Below, piece by piece: positions 17,739 to 25,869 of a stretch of 64,000 bases of DNA (its first letter is position 1; every line of letters starts with the position of its first letter). A program made the position numbers and the translations under genes. Source of the DNA: HR10 sp964615335 (GTDB lineage: Bacteria > Acidobacteriota > Blastocatellia > HR10); the NCBI GenBank assembly GCA_964615335.1, contig CAZTMT010000004.1, forward strand, positions 62,001-126,000, given 5' to 3'. A model generated the notes under the pieces. It saw only the letters and a program-made list of their open reading frames with translations. It was not told the DNA's origin and ran no database searches.

Positions 17739-18584
17739 ATGCCCCTTCGGAGACTGGAGCGAATCGGGGTGACCGCCGGCGTTCTGGATTTCGTGCGTCG
17801 CGCCACTGAGGAGACGCGCGATATCGAGATCGTCTATCAACCGATCGAGCTGGCACGACTCCCTGAGAGCTTTGAAGGGTTCACGCTCGCGCATCTCTCC
17901 GACATTCATCACAGCGCTTTTGTGGACGCCGAGTATATCGCCCAGGCTGTCGCGCGAACCAATCGCCTGGCCCCTGATCTGATCGTCCTTACCGGGGACT
18001 ATGTGAGCCACTCGCGCGCCTACATCAGCGGCGTGGCCGAGGTGCTGGGTCAGTTGCGCGCCCGATACGGCGTCTATGCCGTGCTCGGGAACCACGACTT
18101 CTGGACCGGTCCCGAAGCGCTCGCGCGCGCTTTCCGCCGTCAGGGAATCCACCTGCTGCGCAACGCGCACACCTATCTCCGCAAGGGAGGGGAAGCTCTC
18201 GGACTGGCCGGCATTGACGATTGGACCTTCGGAGAAGATGATCTGCCGAAGGCTCTGCGAGGCCTCGATCGCCGATGGCCGATCCTGCTTCTGTCGCATC
18301 ATCCGAACATCATCTGGCAGGCTGCTCATGCGGGCGTTGCGCTCGTCCTCTCCGGGCACACGCATGGCGGTCAGATCAACCTCCCCTCCTGGAGGCGGCG
18401 GGTCCGCCGTTTCTGGCCGTTCCTGCGCGGACATGGGCGTGCCGGCCCGACGCAAATTTACGTCAATCGGGGATTGGGTACAGTCCTCATCCCGATTCGA
18501 TACCGATGCCGACCGGAGATCACCATCCTCCAACTGCGGCGCGCATTGGGGGATGAAGCCTCACCGGCGAGCCGATTCCAATGA
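17739..18584 (+). CDS. Metallophosphoesterase (YkuE/LpxG-like)
   Basis: This 281-residue calcineurin-like phosphoesterase has all five metal-binding motifs: LAHLSDIHH near residue 52, LTGDYVSH near 88, VLGNHDFW near 115, LLLSHHPN near 188 and LSGHTHGGQINLP near 210. The set and the spacing match the YkuE/LpxG group, which includes UDP-2,3-diacylglucosamine hydrolases and other lipid or nucleotide phosphoesterases. Its stop overlaps the start of a CDP-alcohol phosphatidyltransferase by ATGA, which favours a phospholipid or lipid A role (inference). There is no long N-terminal membrane anchor as found in some YkuE proteins. Confidence 0.82.
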   Translation: MPLRRLERIGVTAGVLDFVRRATEETRDIEIVYQPIELARLPESFEGFTLAHLSDIHHSAFVDAEYIAQAVARTNRLAPDLIVLTGDYVSHSRAYISGVAEVLGQLRARYGVYAVLGNHDFWTGPEALARAFRRQGIHLLRNAHTYLRKGGEALGLAGIDDWTFGEDDLPKALRGLDRRWPILLLSHHPNIIWQAAHAGVALVLSGHTHGGQINLPSWRRRVRRFWPFLRGHGRAGPTQIYVNRGLGTVLIPIRYRCRPEITILQLRRALGDEASPASRFQ

Positions 18585-19135
18585 CTCAGGTGTGGACGCT
18601 GGCGAACCTCCTCACTCTTGTTCGCTTGATCCTCATTCCGATCTTCGCGGCTCTGGTTCTCTACGGTGATCTCTCGAGGGCGCTGATCCTTTTCCTGCTG
18701 GCGGGCATCACGGATGCCCTGGACGGATTCCTCGCGCGGTATCTTCGACAGAGCACTCCGCTGGGGACGATTCTGGATCCGATGGCGGACAAGCTCCTTC
18801 TGGTGACGGCCTTCGTGTTGCTCACGCTCCCGGATCGCGCCTATCGGCCGATCCCCCTCTGGCTCACGATCGCCGTCATCAGCCGCGATGTCTTCATCGT
18901 CTTGGGAGCGCTCACTCTCTTTATCGTGACGGGCTTCCGGCGCTTCCGCCCGTCCCTGCCGGGGAAGGTCCATACGACCGTTCAGATCCTCACTGTCGCC
19001 GCTGTTCTCGCCGCCAACGCGTGGGGGAGATTCACCGAATACCTTCCCTCTCTCTATGCCGTGAGCTTCGCCATCACCCTCTTCTCGGGCGTTCACTACG
19101 TGTATCACGCCGCGCGCCTTCTGGAAGGGGAATGA
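18581..19135 (+). CDS. pgsA: CDP-alcohol phosphatidyltransferase, PgsA-like
   Basis: This 184-residue integral membrane enzyme of phospholipid synthesis carries the complete family signature D-x2-DG-x2-AR-x8-G-x3-D-x3-D, visible as DALDGFLARY ... GTILDPMADK near residues 45-70. About five hydrophobic segments follow the typical pattern. It most likely transfers a phosphatidyl group from CDP-diacylglycerol to glycerol 3-phosphate, although other acceptors (inositol phosphate, cardiolipin) are not excluded. Translation is coupled to the upstream phosphoesterase through ATGA. Its last 31 bases overlap the 3' end of namZ on the other strand. Confidence 0.85.
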   Translation: MTQVWTLANLLTLVRLILIPIFAALVLYGDLSRALILFLLAGITDALDGFLARYLRQSTPLGTILDPMADKLLLVTAFVLLTLPDRAYRPIPLWLTIAVISRDVFIVLGALTLFIVTGFRRFRPSLPGKVHTTVQILTVAAVLAANAWGRFTEYLPSLYAVSFAITLFSGVHYVYHAARLLEGE

Positions 19136-20307
19136 CCCGTCGTCCCGTACATGAGGTACTCGCGGCGCACCCTCTGAAATTTCTCCAGATCCGCGCGCCA
19201 GGAGTCCTCAATCTCCCGCAGCGGACGATCCCGGAGGATTTGTTCGCGGAGCTGATCCGTTCCGGCCAGGATGTCGAAGGGCAATCGGTCGAAGACGTAC
19301 TCGTAAGGAGGAGGCCGCCACTGGAAATGCTCAGGATACAACCGACAGATCGCTTTCAGAAGGGCCACACCGGTCGCCACGGGCTTGAAGCGCCGGCGGT
19401 CCAGAACGTGAACGTGAACTCCTCCACACAGCCGGCCCGCATGCTTCTGGAACATCGGCTGAAAATAGCAGGGGCGAAAGAAAACGCCCGGCAGTTTCTC
19501 CGAGCGCAACTCGGCGACCAAGCGATCGGGATCAATAAACGGCGCGCCGATCAGTTCGAAGGGACGGGTCGTCCCCCGCCCCTCCGAGAGCATCGTTCCC
19601 TCCACGAGCACCATCCCCGGGTAGACCGTTGCCGTCTCCAGCGTGGGCATGTTCGGCGAGGGGGGGACCCACAGCAGGCCCGTCTCATCGTACCAGAGAT
19701 CGCGGCGCCATCCTTGCATGGGGACGACGTGCAGTCGACATCCGATCCCAAATGCCTCGTTGAACAGGCGAGCGAGTTCGCCCACGGTCATCCCATGCCG
19801 CAGGGGAATCGGAAACATCCCGACGAAGGATTCAAACCCCTTCTGCAGCACGGGTCCTTCGACGCGCACCCCTCCGATGGGATTCGGACGATCCAGAACG
19901 ATCACCTCGCGCCCCTGTTCAGCAGCGGCCTTCAGACAGAGGGCCAGCGTCCAGATATACGTGTACACGCGCGTCCCAACATCCTGAAGGTCGAAGACCA
20001 GAACATCCACCTCGGCGAGCATCTCCGGCGTCGGCTGGCGCGTCCGACCATAGAGGCTGAAGACGGGGACTCCCCATTTCGCGTCTCGCCATCCCTCCCA
20101 CTCGATCATGTTGTCTTGGGTTTCCCCGCGCAGACCGTGCTGAGGACCGAAGATCGCAGTGAGGCGAAAATCCGAAGCCGTGGCGAATCGCGAGATCGCG
20201 TGATGTCCGCGCCCATCCAGGGAGGCCGGGTGGACGATCACTCCAATTCGCTTGCCCCGCAGAAGGCGCCGGTGCCGGAGAAAGAGCACGTCGAGGCCCA
20301 CGCGCAT
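19105..20307 (-). CDS. namZ: Exo-beta-N-acetylmuramidase NamZ-like (DUF1343, GH171)
   Basis: This 400-residue DUF1343 protein has the family blocks IGVIVHPASLD, AIFGPQHGLRGETQDN, FDLQDVGTRVYTYIWTL, VLDRPNPIGG and VLVEGTMLSEGRGTTRPFE in the right order. Characterised members (YbbC/NamZ) release N-acetylmuramic acid from the non-reducing end of peptidoglycan fragments. No signal peptide is visible, so it may act on imported muropeptides in the cytoplasm (inference). It begins one base after the dksA-like stop and is the last gene of the rplU operon. The start could also be an internal codon, but MRVGLDVLF fits the family. Confidence 0.85.
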   Translation of the reverse strand: MRVGLDVLFLRHRRLLRGKRIGVIVHPASLDGRGHHAISRFATASDFRLTAIFGPQHGLRGETQDNMIEWEGWRDAKWGVPVFSLYGRTRQPTPEMLAEVDVLVFDLQDVGTRVYTYIWTLALCLKAAAEQGREVIVLDRPNPIGGVRVEGPVLQKGFESFVGMFPIPLRHGMTVGELARLFNEAFGIGCRLHVVPMQGWRRDLWYDETGLLWVPPSPNMPTLETATVYPGMVLVEGTMLSEGRGTTRPFELIGAPFIDPDRLVAELRSEKLPGVFFRPCYFQPMFQKHAGRLCGGVHVHVLDRRRFKPVATGVALLKAICRLYPEHFQWRPPPYEYVFDRLPFDILAGTDQLREQILRDRPLREIEDSWRADLEKFQRVRREYLMYGTTGHSPSRRRAA

Positions 20308-20308
20308 T

Positions 20309-20677
20309 TCAGCGCTCGTGTTCGCGCAAGAGTCCGCGCTCCTGCAAATCCTGGCAGGTCACACAGTGGCGAGCCCAGGGAACCGCCTCCAAGCGCTTGG
20401 GCTGAATCTCCTGACCGCACGCCACGCAGATCCCATACGTCCCTTCCTCGATGCGTTCCAGCGCTTCGTCAATGAGCTTGAGGACGTATTTGTCGCTCGT
20501 GCTCTGGCTGAAAAGAAGCTCCTTCAAATAGGCGTTCGAAGCCTTATCCGCCGGATCCTGTGCGACGTCCTGATCCGCTTCTCGCCCATCATGGACATGG
20601 CGATCCAGCGCTGCGAGCAGCTCCGCGCGCTTCTCCAGCAGCTTCTTCCGATAATGCTCGGCCTTTCTCTTGGTCAT
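20309..20677 (-). CDS. DksA/TraR-type C4 zinc-finger protein
   Basis: This 122-residue protein has an N-terminal coiled-coil hairpin (MTKRKAEHYRKKLLEKRAEL) and a C-terminal C4 zinc finger, CVACGQEIQPKRLEAVPW then HCVTCQ, as in DksA. DksA-family proteins enter the RNA polymerase secondary channel and modulate initiation, often with ppGpp. The coiled-coil tip here contains DADxxxD-like acidic residues (EADQDVAQDPAD), which in DksA face the polymerase active site. It lies between rlmH and namZ in a translation/growth operon. It may be the main DksA or a paralogue. Confidence 0.85.
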   Translation of the reverse strand: MTKRKAEHYRKKLLEKRAELLAALDRHVHDGREADQDVAQDPADKASNAYLKELLFSQSTSDKYVLKLIDEALERIEEGTYGICVACGQEIQPKRLEAVPWARHCVTCQDLQERGLLREHER

Positions 20678-20734
20678 CGCGCTGTGTCCCTCTCGGTTCC
20701 CCAGGGCTCACGCCCCAGGCCTATTGCCGCCCTT

Positions 20735-21196
20735 TCACCTGGCGTAGGGCAAGCCATAAATTATAGCGAAAGAACGATAAATCTGCTCGAGCAAAATGAC
20801 GCGGACCAGTTCATGCGGCAGCGTCAAACGCGAGAGCGAGAAACAGTAGTCCGCCTTCTGCCGAACGCTTTCGGAGACGCCGCAGGGACCTCCGACGAGG
20901 AAGCTCACGCCGGGCGTCCCATCTTGTTGCCGCGCGCGAAGCCAGTTGGCCAGCTCCTCCGAGCTGAGCATCGCCCCGCGCTCGTCCCAGAGGACGATGC
21001 AGAATCCCGGGCGCAGCGCTTCCAAAAGCGCCGCGCTCTCTCGCTCGCGCGCGCGCTGCGCATCGCGCTCCGGGATCGCTCGCAAGGCGCGGATCTCCGA
21101 AGGGGCGAAGTGCCGAATACGCCGAAGGTACTCCTGCTCGAGCGCGGCCAGATGCGCATTCTTCGTCCGCCCGATCCACAGGAAGTCCAGATACAT
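20735..21196 (-). CDS. rlmH: 23S rRNA pseudouridine-1915 N3-methyltransferase RlmH
   Basis: This 153-residue SPOUT-class methyltransferase uses SAM to methylate pseudouridine in helix 69 of 23S rRNA. FCIVLWDERGAMLSSEE and VSFLVGGPCGVSESV are the knot-forming SAM-binding segments, and the C-terminal LTLPHELVRVILLEQIYRSF matches RlmH including the YRsf..i..g.pYhr-type end (here IIYGLPYAR, with Ala-Arg for the usual His-Arg). Length and position after rsfS/nadD are typical. Confidence 0.93.
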   Translation of the reverse strand: MYLDFLWIGRTKNAHLAALEQEYLRRIRHFAPSEIRALRAIPERDAQRARERESAALLEALRPGFCIVLWDERGAMLSSEELANWLRARQQDGTPGVSFLVGGPCGVSESVRQKADYCFSLSRLTLPHELVRVILLEQIYRSFAIIYGLPYAR

Positions 21197-21243
21197 CGGT
21201 CCATCTTCTCCGAGGCGCTCAAGTGCGGGACGTCGCGCCCCTT

Positions 21244-21624
21244 TCAGGGGATCGGGAGCTTTTTCGCATCGCGCCAGAGGCGCTCCAGATCGTAGTACTG
21301 GCGCGCTGTGTGCTCGAAGACGTGAACGATCAGATCGCCGTAATCAATCAGAATCCACTGGGCCACCGTCTCCCCTTCCAGATGAAGGGGGCGGATGCCA
21401 TGCTCCTCCAGCTTCTCCAAGATGGCTTCGGCGATCGCCTGAACCTGACGCGTGGACGTGCCGCTGCAGATCAGGAAATAATCGGCGAAGCTGGCCACGC
21501 CGCGCAGATCCAGCGCGACGATGTCTTCGGCCTTCTTATCGCTGGCCGCTTGAATGGCCAGCGCGAGATCCTCGCGGGCGTCCCGCGCCGAACGAACACG
21601 CGATGTCTCAGACGTCGTTTCCAT
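21244..21624 (-). CDS. rsfS: Ribosomal silencing factor RsfS (Iojap)
   Basis: This protein of about 126 residues binds ribosomal protein uL14 and blocks subunit joining in starvation. ALAIQAASDKKAEDIVALDL, SFADYFLICSGTSTRQVQAI and EGETVAQWILIDYGDLIVHV followed by R-x-YY-x-L-E-x-LW are the family blocks. The ATG at 21624 overlaps the nadD stop; a TTG at 21648 is a weaker alternative start. Gene order nadD-rsfS-rlmH is conserved in many bacteria. Confidence 0.93.
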   Translation of the reverse strand: METTSETSRVRSARDAREDLALAIQAASDKKAEDIVALDLRGVASFADYFLICSGTSTRQVQAIAEAILEKLEEHGIRPLHLEGETVAQWILIDYGDLIVHVFEHTARQYYDLERLWRDAKKLPIP

Positions 21625-22255
21625 CTCGATAGAGGTGGTATTTCTCAATATACGTCGCCACTTCGCGGGGGACCAGGTGCGTGATCCTCTCCCCCCGCCG
21701 AACGGCTCGCCGAACCTCCGTCGCCGAAGCGGCGTTGTGGACGTTCGAACAGAAATAAATGTGCGGCCCGCCCTCTCGAATGCCGCCGCGTTCGGGAGCG
21801 ACCCAGCGCACCTGGGAGCGGAGAGGTTCCGGAAGCGGCTCCGGGCTCAGCGCATGTCCGGGACGCGAGACGACAATCAGGTTGGTCAACCGAAGCAGCT
21901 CTTCGGGCTCCTTCCACAGAGCGAAGCTCTGAAAGGCATCCGCGCCCAAGATGAAGTAGAGATCCGCTTCCATTCGCTCCCGGAATTCCCGCACAGTGTC
22001 AATGGTATAACTCACCCCTCCTCGCTCCAGCTCAAGCGTCGAGACGTAAAAATGCCTGTGATGCGCCGTCGCCAGAACGAGCATGGCGAAGCGATCCCAG
22101 GCCGTCGCTTCCGGCTGTCGCCGCTTATGCGGGGATTGCGCCGCAGGGACAAAGTGCACGCCGTCCAGCGAGAACCACTGCCGAACTCTCTCGGCGACCT
22201 CCAGGTGGCCGTTGTGGATGGGATCAAACGTGCCCCCGAAAATGCCTATGCGCAT
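21608..22255 (-). CDS. nadD: Nicotinate-nucleotide adenylyltransferase NadD
   Basis: This 215-residue nucleotidyltransferase adenylates nicotinate mononucleotide in NAD synthesis. MRIGIFGGTFDPIHNGHLEV contains the HxGH adenylyl-transfer motif, and SATEVRRAVRRGE near 180 is the ISST-x-R-type second motif (Ser-Ala-Thr here). LYFILGADAFQSFALWKEPE is the family-specific core. The ATG at 22255 gives the canonical N-terminus; an upstream in-frame start would add a 48-residue nonsense extension. It lies eight bases after obg. Confidence 0.94.
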   Translation of the reverse strand: MRIGIFGGTFDPIHNGHLEVAERVRQWFSLDGVHFVPAAQSPHKRRQPEATAWDRFAMLVLATAHHRHFYVSTLELERGGVSYTIDTVREFRERMEADLYFILGADAFQSFALWKEPEELLRLTNLIVVSRPGHALSPEPLPEPLRSQVRWVAPERGGIREGGPHIYFCSNVHNAASATEVRRAVRRGERITHLVPREVATYIEKYHLYRDGNDV

Positions 22256-22263
22256 ATCGAAAT

Positions 22264-23292
22264 TCAGGGGGACGAATGCAGGGCCACAGCAGGCGCGCCT
22301 ACAGATTCCAAGCGCCGGGCGGTGCGCTCCAGAAGCTCGGCTATCCCCTGCCCGGTGACGGCTGAGATGGCCACATACTCCAGGCCGCGCGCTCGGCAAA
22401 AGCTCTCCAGCGCGCGCGCTCGATCTTCGGCGGCGATATCCATCTTGGTCGCCACGACGATCTGAGGCTTCTCCAAGAGCTTCGCATCGTACGCTTCCAG
22501 CTCTCGATTCATGATCGTGTAGCTTGCGACCGGCTCGTGCTCGGCCCAGGGCGATACGTCAATCAGGTGCAGGAGCACGCGCGTTCTCTCGATATGCCGG
22601 AGGAACTCATGCCCCAGTCCAGCCCCTCGGTGCGCGCCTTCGATCAGCCCGGGGATATCCGCGACGACGAAGCTACGGAAGTCATCCAGATACACGACTC
22701 CCAGGACCGGTTCCAGCGTCGTGAAGGGATATTCGGCGATCTTCGGGCGGGCCGCCGAGATGCGCGACAGGAGCGTGGATTTCCCGGCATTCGGGAAGCC
22801 CACCAGCCCCACGTCAGCCAGCAACTTCAGTTCGAGCCGCAAACGACGACTCTGTCCCGGCTTCCCGCGCTCGTGAAATCTCGGGGCTCGTCGCGTGGGC
22901 GTCGCAAAACGGGCATTCCCCCTTCCCCCGCGCCCTCCGCGCGCGATGAGAATCCGCTCGCCCGGAACGGAGAAATCGTGGATCAGCTCTCCGGTCTCCT
23001 GATCGTATACGAGTGTCCCCACGGGAACCCGGATCACGAGGTCCTCGCCGTCGCGCCCATGCCGGTTATTCCCCTCCCCATGCCCTCCTCGCTGGGCCTT
23101 GTACTCGGGATTGTACTTGAAATGAATGAGGGAATTCATCCCGAGCACGGCTTCCATATACACATGCCCCCCTCGTCCCCCATCGCCTCCGGAAGGTCCC
23201 CCAAAGGGGACATACTTCTCACGGCGAAAGGCCGTGCATCCGTCTCCACCATCTCCGGCCTTGACGAGGATCTCGGCGCGATCCAGGAACAT
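22264..23292 (-). CDS. obg: GTPase Obg (CgtA)
   Basis: The product is a 342-residue Obg GTPase involved in 50S assembly and stress control. The N-terminal glycine-rich OBG fold (ILVKAGDGGDGCTAFRREKY, GGDGGRGGHVYME) occupies residues 1-158. The G domain follows, with GFPNAGKSTLLSRISAARP as the P loop, ADIPGLIEGAHRGAGLGHEF as switch II, and VVATKMDIA as the base-recognition loop. The protein ends soon after the G domain, so the optional C-terminal TGS-like OCT domain is absent. The ATG at 23292 matches family starts; ATG 23304 would add four residues. Neither start has a clear ribosome site. Confidence 0.95.
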   Translation of the reverse strand: MFLDRAEILVKAGDGGDGCTAFRREKYVPFGGPSGGDGGRGGHVYMEAVLGMNSLIHFKYNPEYKAQRGGHGEGNNRHGRDGEDLVIRVPVGTLVYDQETGELIHDFSVPGERILIARGGRGGRGNARFATPTRRAPRFHERGKPGQSRRLRLELKLLADVGLVGFPNAGKSTLLSRISAARPKIAEYPFTTLEPVLGVVYLDDFRSFVVADIPGLIEGAHRGAGLGHEFLRHIERTRVLLHLIDVSPWAEHEPVASYTIMNRELEAYDAKLLEKPQIVVATKMDIAAEDRARALESFCRARGLEYVAISAVTGQGIAELLERTARRLESVGAPAVALHSSP

Positions 23293-23405
23293 AACGACTT
23301 TCATCCACGGGAAGAAGAGCGCTCCCTGCGGCGCGCTTCACACCCCCCAGCCTCTGGCCGCGTGGAAATCGCGCGCGCAGGTCATCAGACTCGCCAGAGG
23401 AGGAC

Positions 23406-23678
23406 TCATGAATCCGGGGATTCCGCGACCGGATAGACGCTCACGAACTTTCCCATCCGCCCCTTGTCCTCAAATCGCACAATGCCCGAGATCTTCGCAT
23501 AGAGCGTATCGTCGCTCCCCCGACCCACATTGAGTCCGGGCTTGAAGCGCGTGCCGCGCTGTCGCACCAGGATCGAGCCTCCGGTCACGAATTCCCCTCC
23601 GAAGCACTTGATCCCCAACCGTTTTCCGACCGAGTCGCGCCCGTTGCGCGAACTCCCCATTCCCTTTTTGTGAGCCAT
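23406..23678 (-). CDS. rpmA: 50S ribosomal protein L27
   Basis: This 90-residue bL27 begins MAHKKGMGSSRNGRDS, so it has no cleavable N-terminal extension of the Firmicutes type. LGIKCFGGEFVTGGSILVRQ and RGTRFKPGLNVGRGSDDTLY are diagnostic. The N-terminus reaches the peptidyl-transferase centre in the ribosome. It lies 27 bases after rplU and is followed by obg, the universal order. Confidence 0.97.
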   Translation of the reverse strand: MAHKKGMGSSRNGRDSVGKRLGIKCFGGEFVTGGSILVRQRGTRFKPGLNVGRGSDDTLYAKISGIVRFEDKGRMGKFVSVYPVAESPDS

Positions 23679-23705
23679 AGATGTTCCCCTCCTGCTCGGG
23701 TTCGA

Positions 23706-24020
23706 TCATGCGGCCTCAATGGCTTCCACGCGCAGGGCTGTGTATTTCTGCCGATGCCCTTTCTTACGGCGATACTGTTTGCGCCGCTTGAACTTGAACA
23801 CGATGACCTTCCGCTCCTTGCCGTGTTCCAGGACCCGGCACACGACGCGCGCCCCTTCCACCCAGGGACGCCCCACGATCACCCGTTCTCCATCGCTCAG
23901 GGCCAGCACGGGCAGCTCGACCGTCTCCCCCACTTGGGCTCGCAGCGCCGGAACGCGAAGCACATCGCCCGGCGCGACGCGATACTGCTTTCCCCCTGTT
24001 GCCATGATCGCGTAGGTCAC
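23706..24020 (-). CDS. rplU: 50S ribosomal protein L21
   Basis: This 104-residue bL21 has TYAIMATGGKQYRVAPGDVL at the N-terminus and FKFKRRKQYRRKKGHRQKYT near residues 75-95, the basic rRNA-binding loop. The start is GTG at 24020, supported by AGGAGG eight bases upstream and by the family N-terminus. It is the first gene of the minus-strand operon running to namZ. Confidence 0.97.
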   Translation of the reverse strand: MTYAIMATGGKQYRVAPGDVLRVPALRAQVGETVELPVLALSDGERVIVGRPWVEGARVVCRVLEHGKERKVIVFKFKRRKQYRRKKGHRQKYTALRVEAIEAA

Positions 24021-24058
24021 ACGCTCTCCCTCCTCTTCGGATCTTTTCGAAAAAGCAT

Positions 24059-24087
24059 AATATAGAAACGCTCGCAGGCCCTGTCAA
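24059..24087 (-). promoter_or_regulatory. Strong promoter for the rplU-rpmA-obg operon
   Basis: TTGACA (24082-24087) and TATATT (24059-24064) are exactly 17 bases apart on the minus strand, giving a start near 24052 and a leader of about 30 bases ending in AGGAGGGAG. Confidence 0.8.
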
Positions 24088-24096
24088 CGAACGGGC

Positions 24097-24315
24097 TCAC
24101 AGCCGCGCGGCGAGCTTAAAGACCGCGCGAATCCCCCCTCCGATTCCAATCATCAGAAAGAGCAGAAAGAGCCAGGGCGATGTCCCCAGCCACCTGTCCA
24201 GGAAGTAGCCGATCAGCAATCCTGCGACCACGTAGGAGACGAAGATTGTTCCCAGCGACGCGGCGACGCCGAATCTCTTGACGGTCTCCCCCGGATCGTT
24301 CTTATCTCCCCACAT
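24097..24315 (-). CDS. AtpI/AtpZ-like ATP synthase-associated membrane protein
   Basis: This 72-residue protein has two membrane segments: FGVAASLGTIFVSYVVAGLL and WLFLLFLMIGIGGGIRAVF, separated by IGYFLDRWLGTSP. The pattern (G-x-x-x-S-x-G ... G-x-x-x-D-x-x-x-G-T-x-P) is that of AtpI/AtpZ, small proteins that help assemble the c-ring or carry Mg. It usually heads the ATP synthase operon, but here it is about 5 kb from the nearest atp gene and stands between tRNA-Val and rplU. GGAGGAGAGG lies just before the ATG. It may be transcribed together with the tRNA, since no terminator separates them. Confidence 0.78.
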   Translation of the reverse strand: MWGDKNDPGETVKRFGVAASLGTIFVSYVVAGLLIGYFLDRWLGTSPWLFLLFLMIGIGGGIRAVFKLAARL

Positions 24316-24373
24316 CCTCTCCTCCTGGAAGCGGGCACGGCACCCCCACCGGCAGCACCTCAGCGGGAGAGAA

Positions 24374-24448
24374 TGGTGGGCACTGGAGGATTCGAACCTC
24401 CGACCTCTCGCGTGTGAGGCGAACGCTCTACCGCTGAGCTAAGTGCCC
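24374..24448 (-). tRNA. tRNA-Val (CAC)
   Basis: The 75-base sequence folds as a cloverleaf: 7-base acceptor stem GGGCACT/AGTGCCC, D arm GCTC/GAGC, anticodon stem TTCGC/GCGAG with loop CTCACAC (anticodon CAC, reading GUG), T arm GGAGG-TTCGAAT-CCTCC. Discriminator A is followed by encoded CCA. Confidence 0.95.
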
Positions 24449-24462
24449 TCGTCAGAGGCAAA

Positions 24463-24492
24463 AATATACCAGAACGCCTCGCGGACCGTCAA
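24463..24492 (-). promoter_or_regulatory. Promoter of tRNA-Val
   Basis: TTGACG (24487-24492) and TATATT (24463-24468) are 18 bases apart on the minus strand, directly upstream of the tRNA. The remaining gap to 24648 shows nothing else. Confidence 0.75.
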
Positions 24493-24648
24493 ACGAGCCA
24501 GCCCAGCACCCGGACGCCCCCCACTACGCCCGATACCGACGCGCACCCTCCTTCTCACGAGGGCCATCCGGTTCATGCCCAACATATAAAGGGTACTGGG
24601 AACCTGGTGTCGTAAGGGGATTCTCAGACCATCGCATGAAACGTTCCA

Positions 24649-25776
24649 TTATCCAGAAGGCGCCAGCCACACCTTCACCGCATCCTCCCAGAGGAAAACC
24701 CGTCCGTCTTGGAGGATCACCACGCTCTGCTGCCGAGCGTTCTCTTCAGCCTCCAGAGTCGCCCGCTCTCCTGCCGCCACCGGAATCGCGCGATATCCCG
24801 CACGACGCAGCAGCAGGGCCCTTCGTCGCGCTCGCTCGACATCTTTTTCATCTATCACGGCAGAGACCTCAATGGCCAACCACACCTCTGGTTTCCCCGG
24901 CCAGGAATCCAATCTCCCCTGGACCAGAAGGTCAAGCAAGAGAACGTCTCGAAATTCCTCCTGAGGGAGTTTCGCCCGTAACGTTTCCAGCAGCGTCTCC
25001 AGAGGAACGACACGAGCCCGCCGGAGAAGGGGCCCAAAGTAGGCAACCGCCTTATTCTGATATGTCAGCTCTAGCACTCGGCCTCTCAGCCCGCTCAGAA
25101 CGTCGCTCAAAGAGCGCACTCGCGCGGATAGATCCGACAGTTCCCCTGCCATGTTCCGCTGAGATTCCACTAAAATCCCGATCTGCTCTTCTGTCTTATG
25201 CTGCGCTTCGATCAGCGCTCGTATTTGCTCCTCGGCCTCACGCTGTGCTTCGATCAGCGCTCGTATTTGCTCCTCAGCCTCGCGCTGCGCTTCGATTAAC
25301 GCTCGTATTTGCTTATCGGCCTCGCGCTGCGCTTCGGTCAGCAGGCGCACCTGCTCCTCGGTCTTGCGCTGAGCCTCGGCCAGAGCCGCCAACTGCTCCT
25401 CCACCCGTCCCACCCGCTGCTCCAATTGCCGATGCGACTCAGCCAGCGTCCGCACCTGCTCTTCAGTCCTCTGCTGCGCTTCGGTCAGCAGGCGCACCTG
25501 CTCCTCGGTCTTGCGCTGGGCCTCGGCCAGAGTCGCCAACTGCTCCTCCACCCGTCCCACCCGCTGCTCTGTCCTACGTTGTGCCTGAGCCAGGGCTAGA
25601 AAAATCCGAATGGCTCTCCTTTCAGCTCGCCGCTGCGCTTCGATCCACTCCTGGAAAAGCTGCGGCAAGGCCAGTAGCTCATCCGTCAATAGAAGACGAC
25701 GAAGCTCTTGCCGCCACTCCGGATGCTCTTGAAGTAACCGGAGGAAGTCCAGATAATCTTCTGCTTCGAAAGCCAT
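24649..25776 (-). CDS. Coiled-coil protein with PD-(D/E)XK-like C-terminal domain
   Basis: This 375-residue protein has three parts. Residues 1-55 are a globular start (FEAEDYLDFLRLLQEHPEW). Residues 60-235 are a long coiled coil built of 14-residue units such as LIEAQREAEEQIRA, with Ala/Leu/Ile core positions. The last 130 residues include FRDVLLLDLLVQGRL and VWLAIEVSAVIDEKDVERAR, which resemble the Asp, Glu-x-Ser/Lys and helix of a PD-(D/E)XK nuclease fold, but the classic E-x-K is E-V-S here. Similar coiled-coil/nuclease-like proteins are common and uncharacterised in thermophiles and cyanobacteria. No partner gene is evident. ATG 25776 is chosen over GTG 25779. Confidence 0.7.
   Translation of the reverse strand: MAFEAEDYLDFLRLLQEHPEWRQELRRLLLTDELLALPQLFQEWIEAQRRAERRAIRIFLALAQAQRRTEQRVGRVEEQLATLAEAQRKTEEQVRLLTEAQQRTEEQVRTLAESHRQLEQRVGRVEEQLAALAEAQRKTEEQVRLLTEAQREADKQIRALIEAQREAEEQIRALIEAQREAEEQIRALIEAQHKTEEQIGILVESQRNMAGELSDLSARVRSLSDVLSGLRGRVLELTYQNKAVAYFGPLLRRARVVPLETLLETLRAKLPQEEFRDVLLLDLLVQGRLDSWPGKPEVWLAIEVSAVIDEKDVERARRRALLLRRAGYRAIPVAAGERATLEAEENARQQSVVILQDGRVFLWEDAVKVWLAPSG
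25201..25368. repeat. 42-bp tandem repeats inside the coiled-coil gene
   Basis: Three nearly identical 42-base units (25201-25242, 25243-25284, 25285-25326) and a diverged fourth encode 14-residue coiled-coil repeats. In addition, a block of about 90 bases beginning at 25331 is repeated at 25478, 147 bases away, showing a larger duplication in the same coiled coil. Confidence 0.85.
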
Positions 25777-25869
25777 CACCGCCCCCTTTCTGGAAGCCCC
25801 TCGCTCAGCCTCAAACCCGCAACACCAAGCAATGTATCACCTCCCCGCCTCTTCGTTCAAGTCCCCCAC

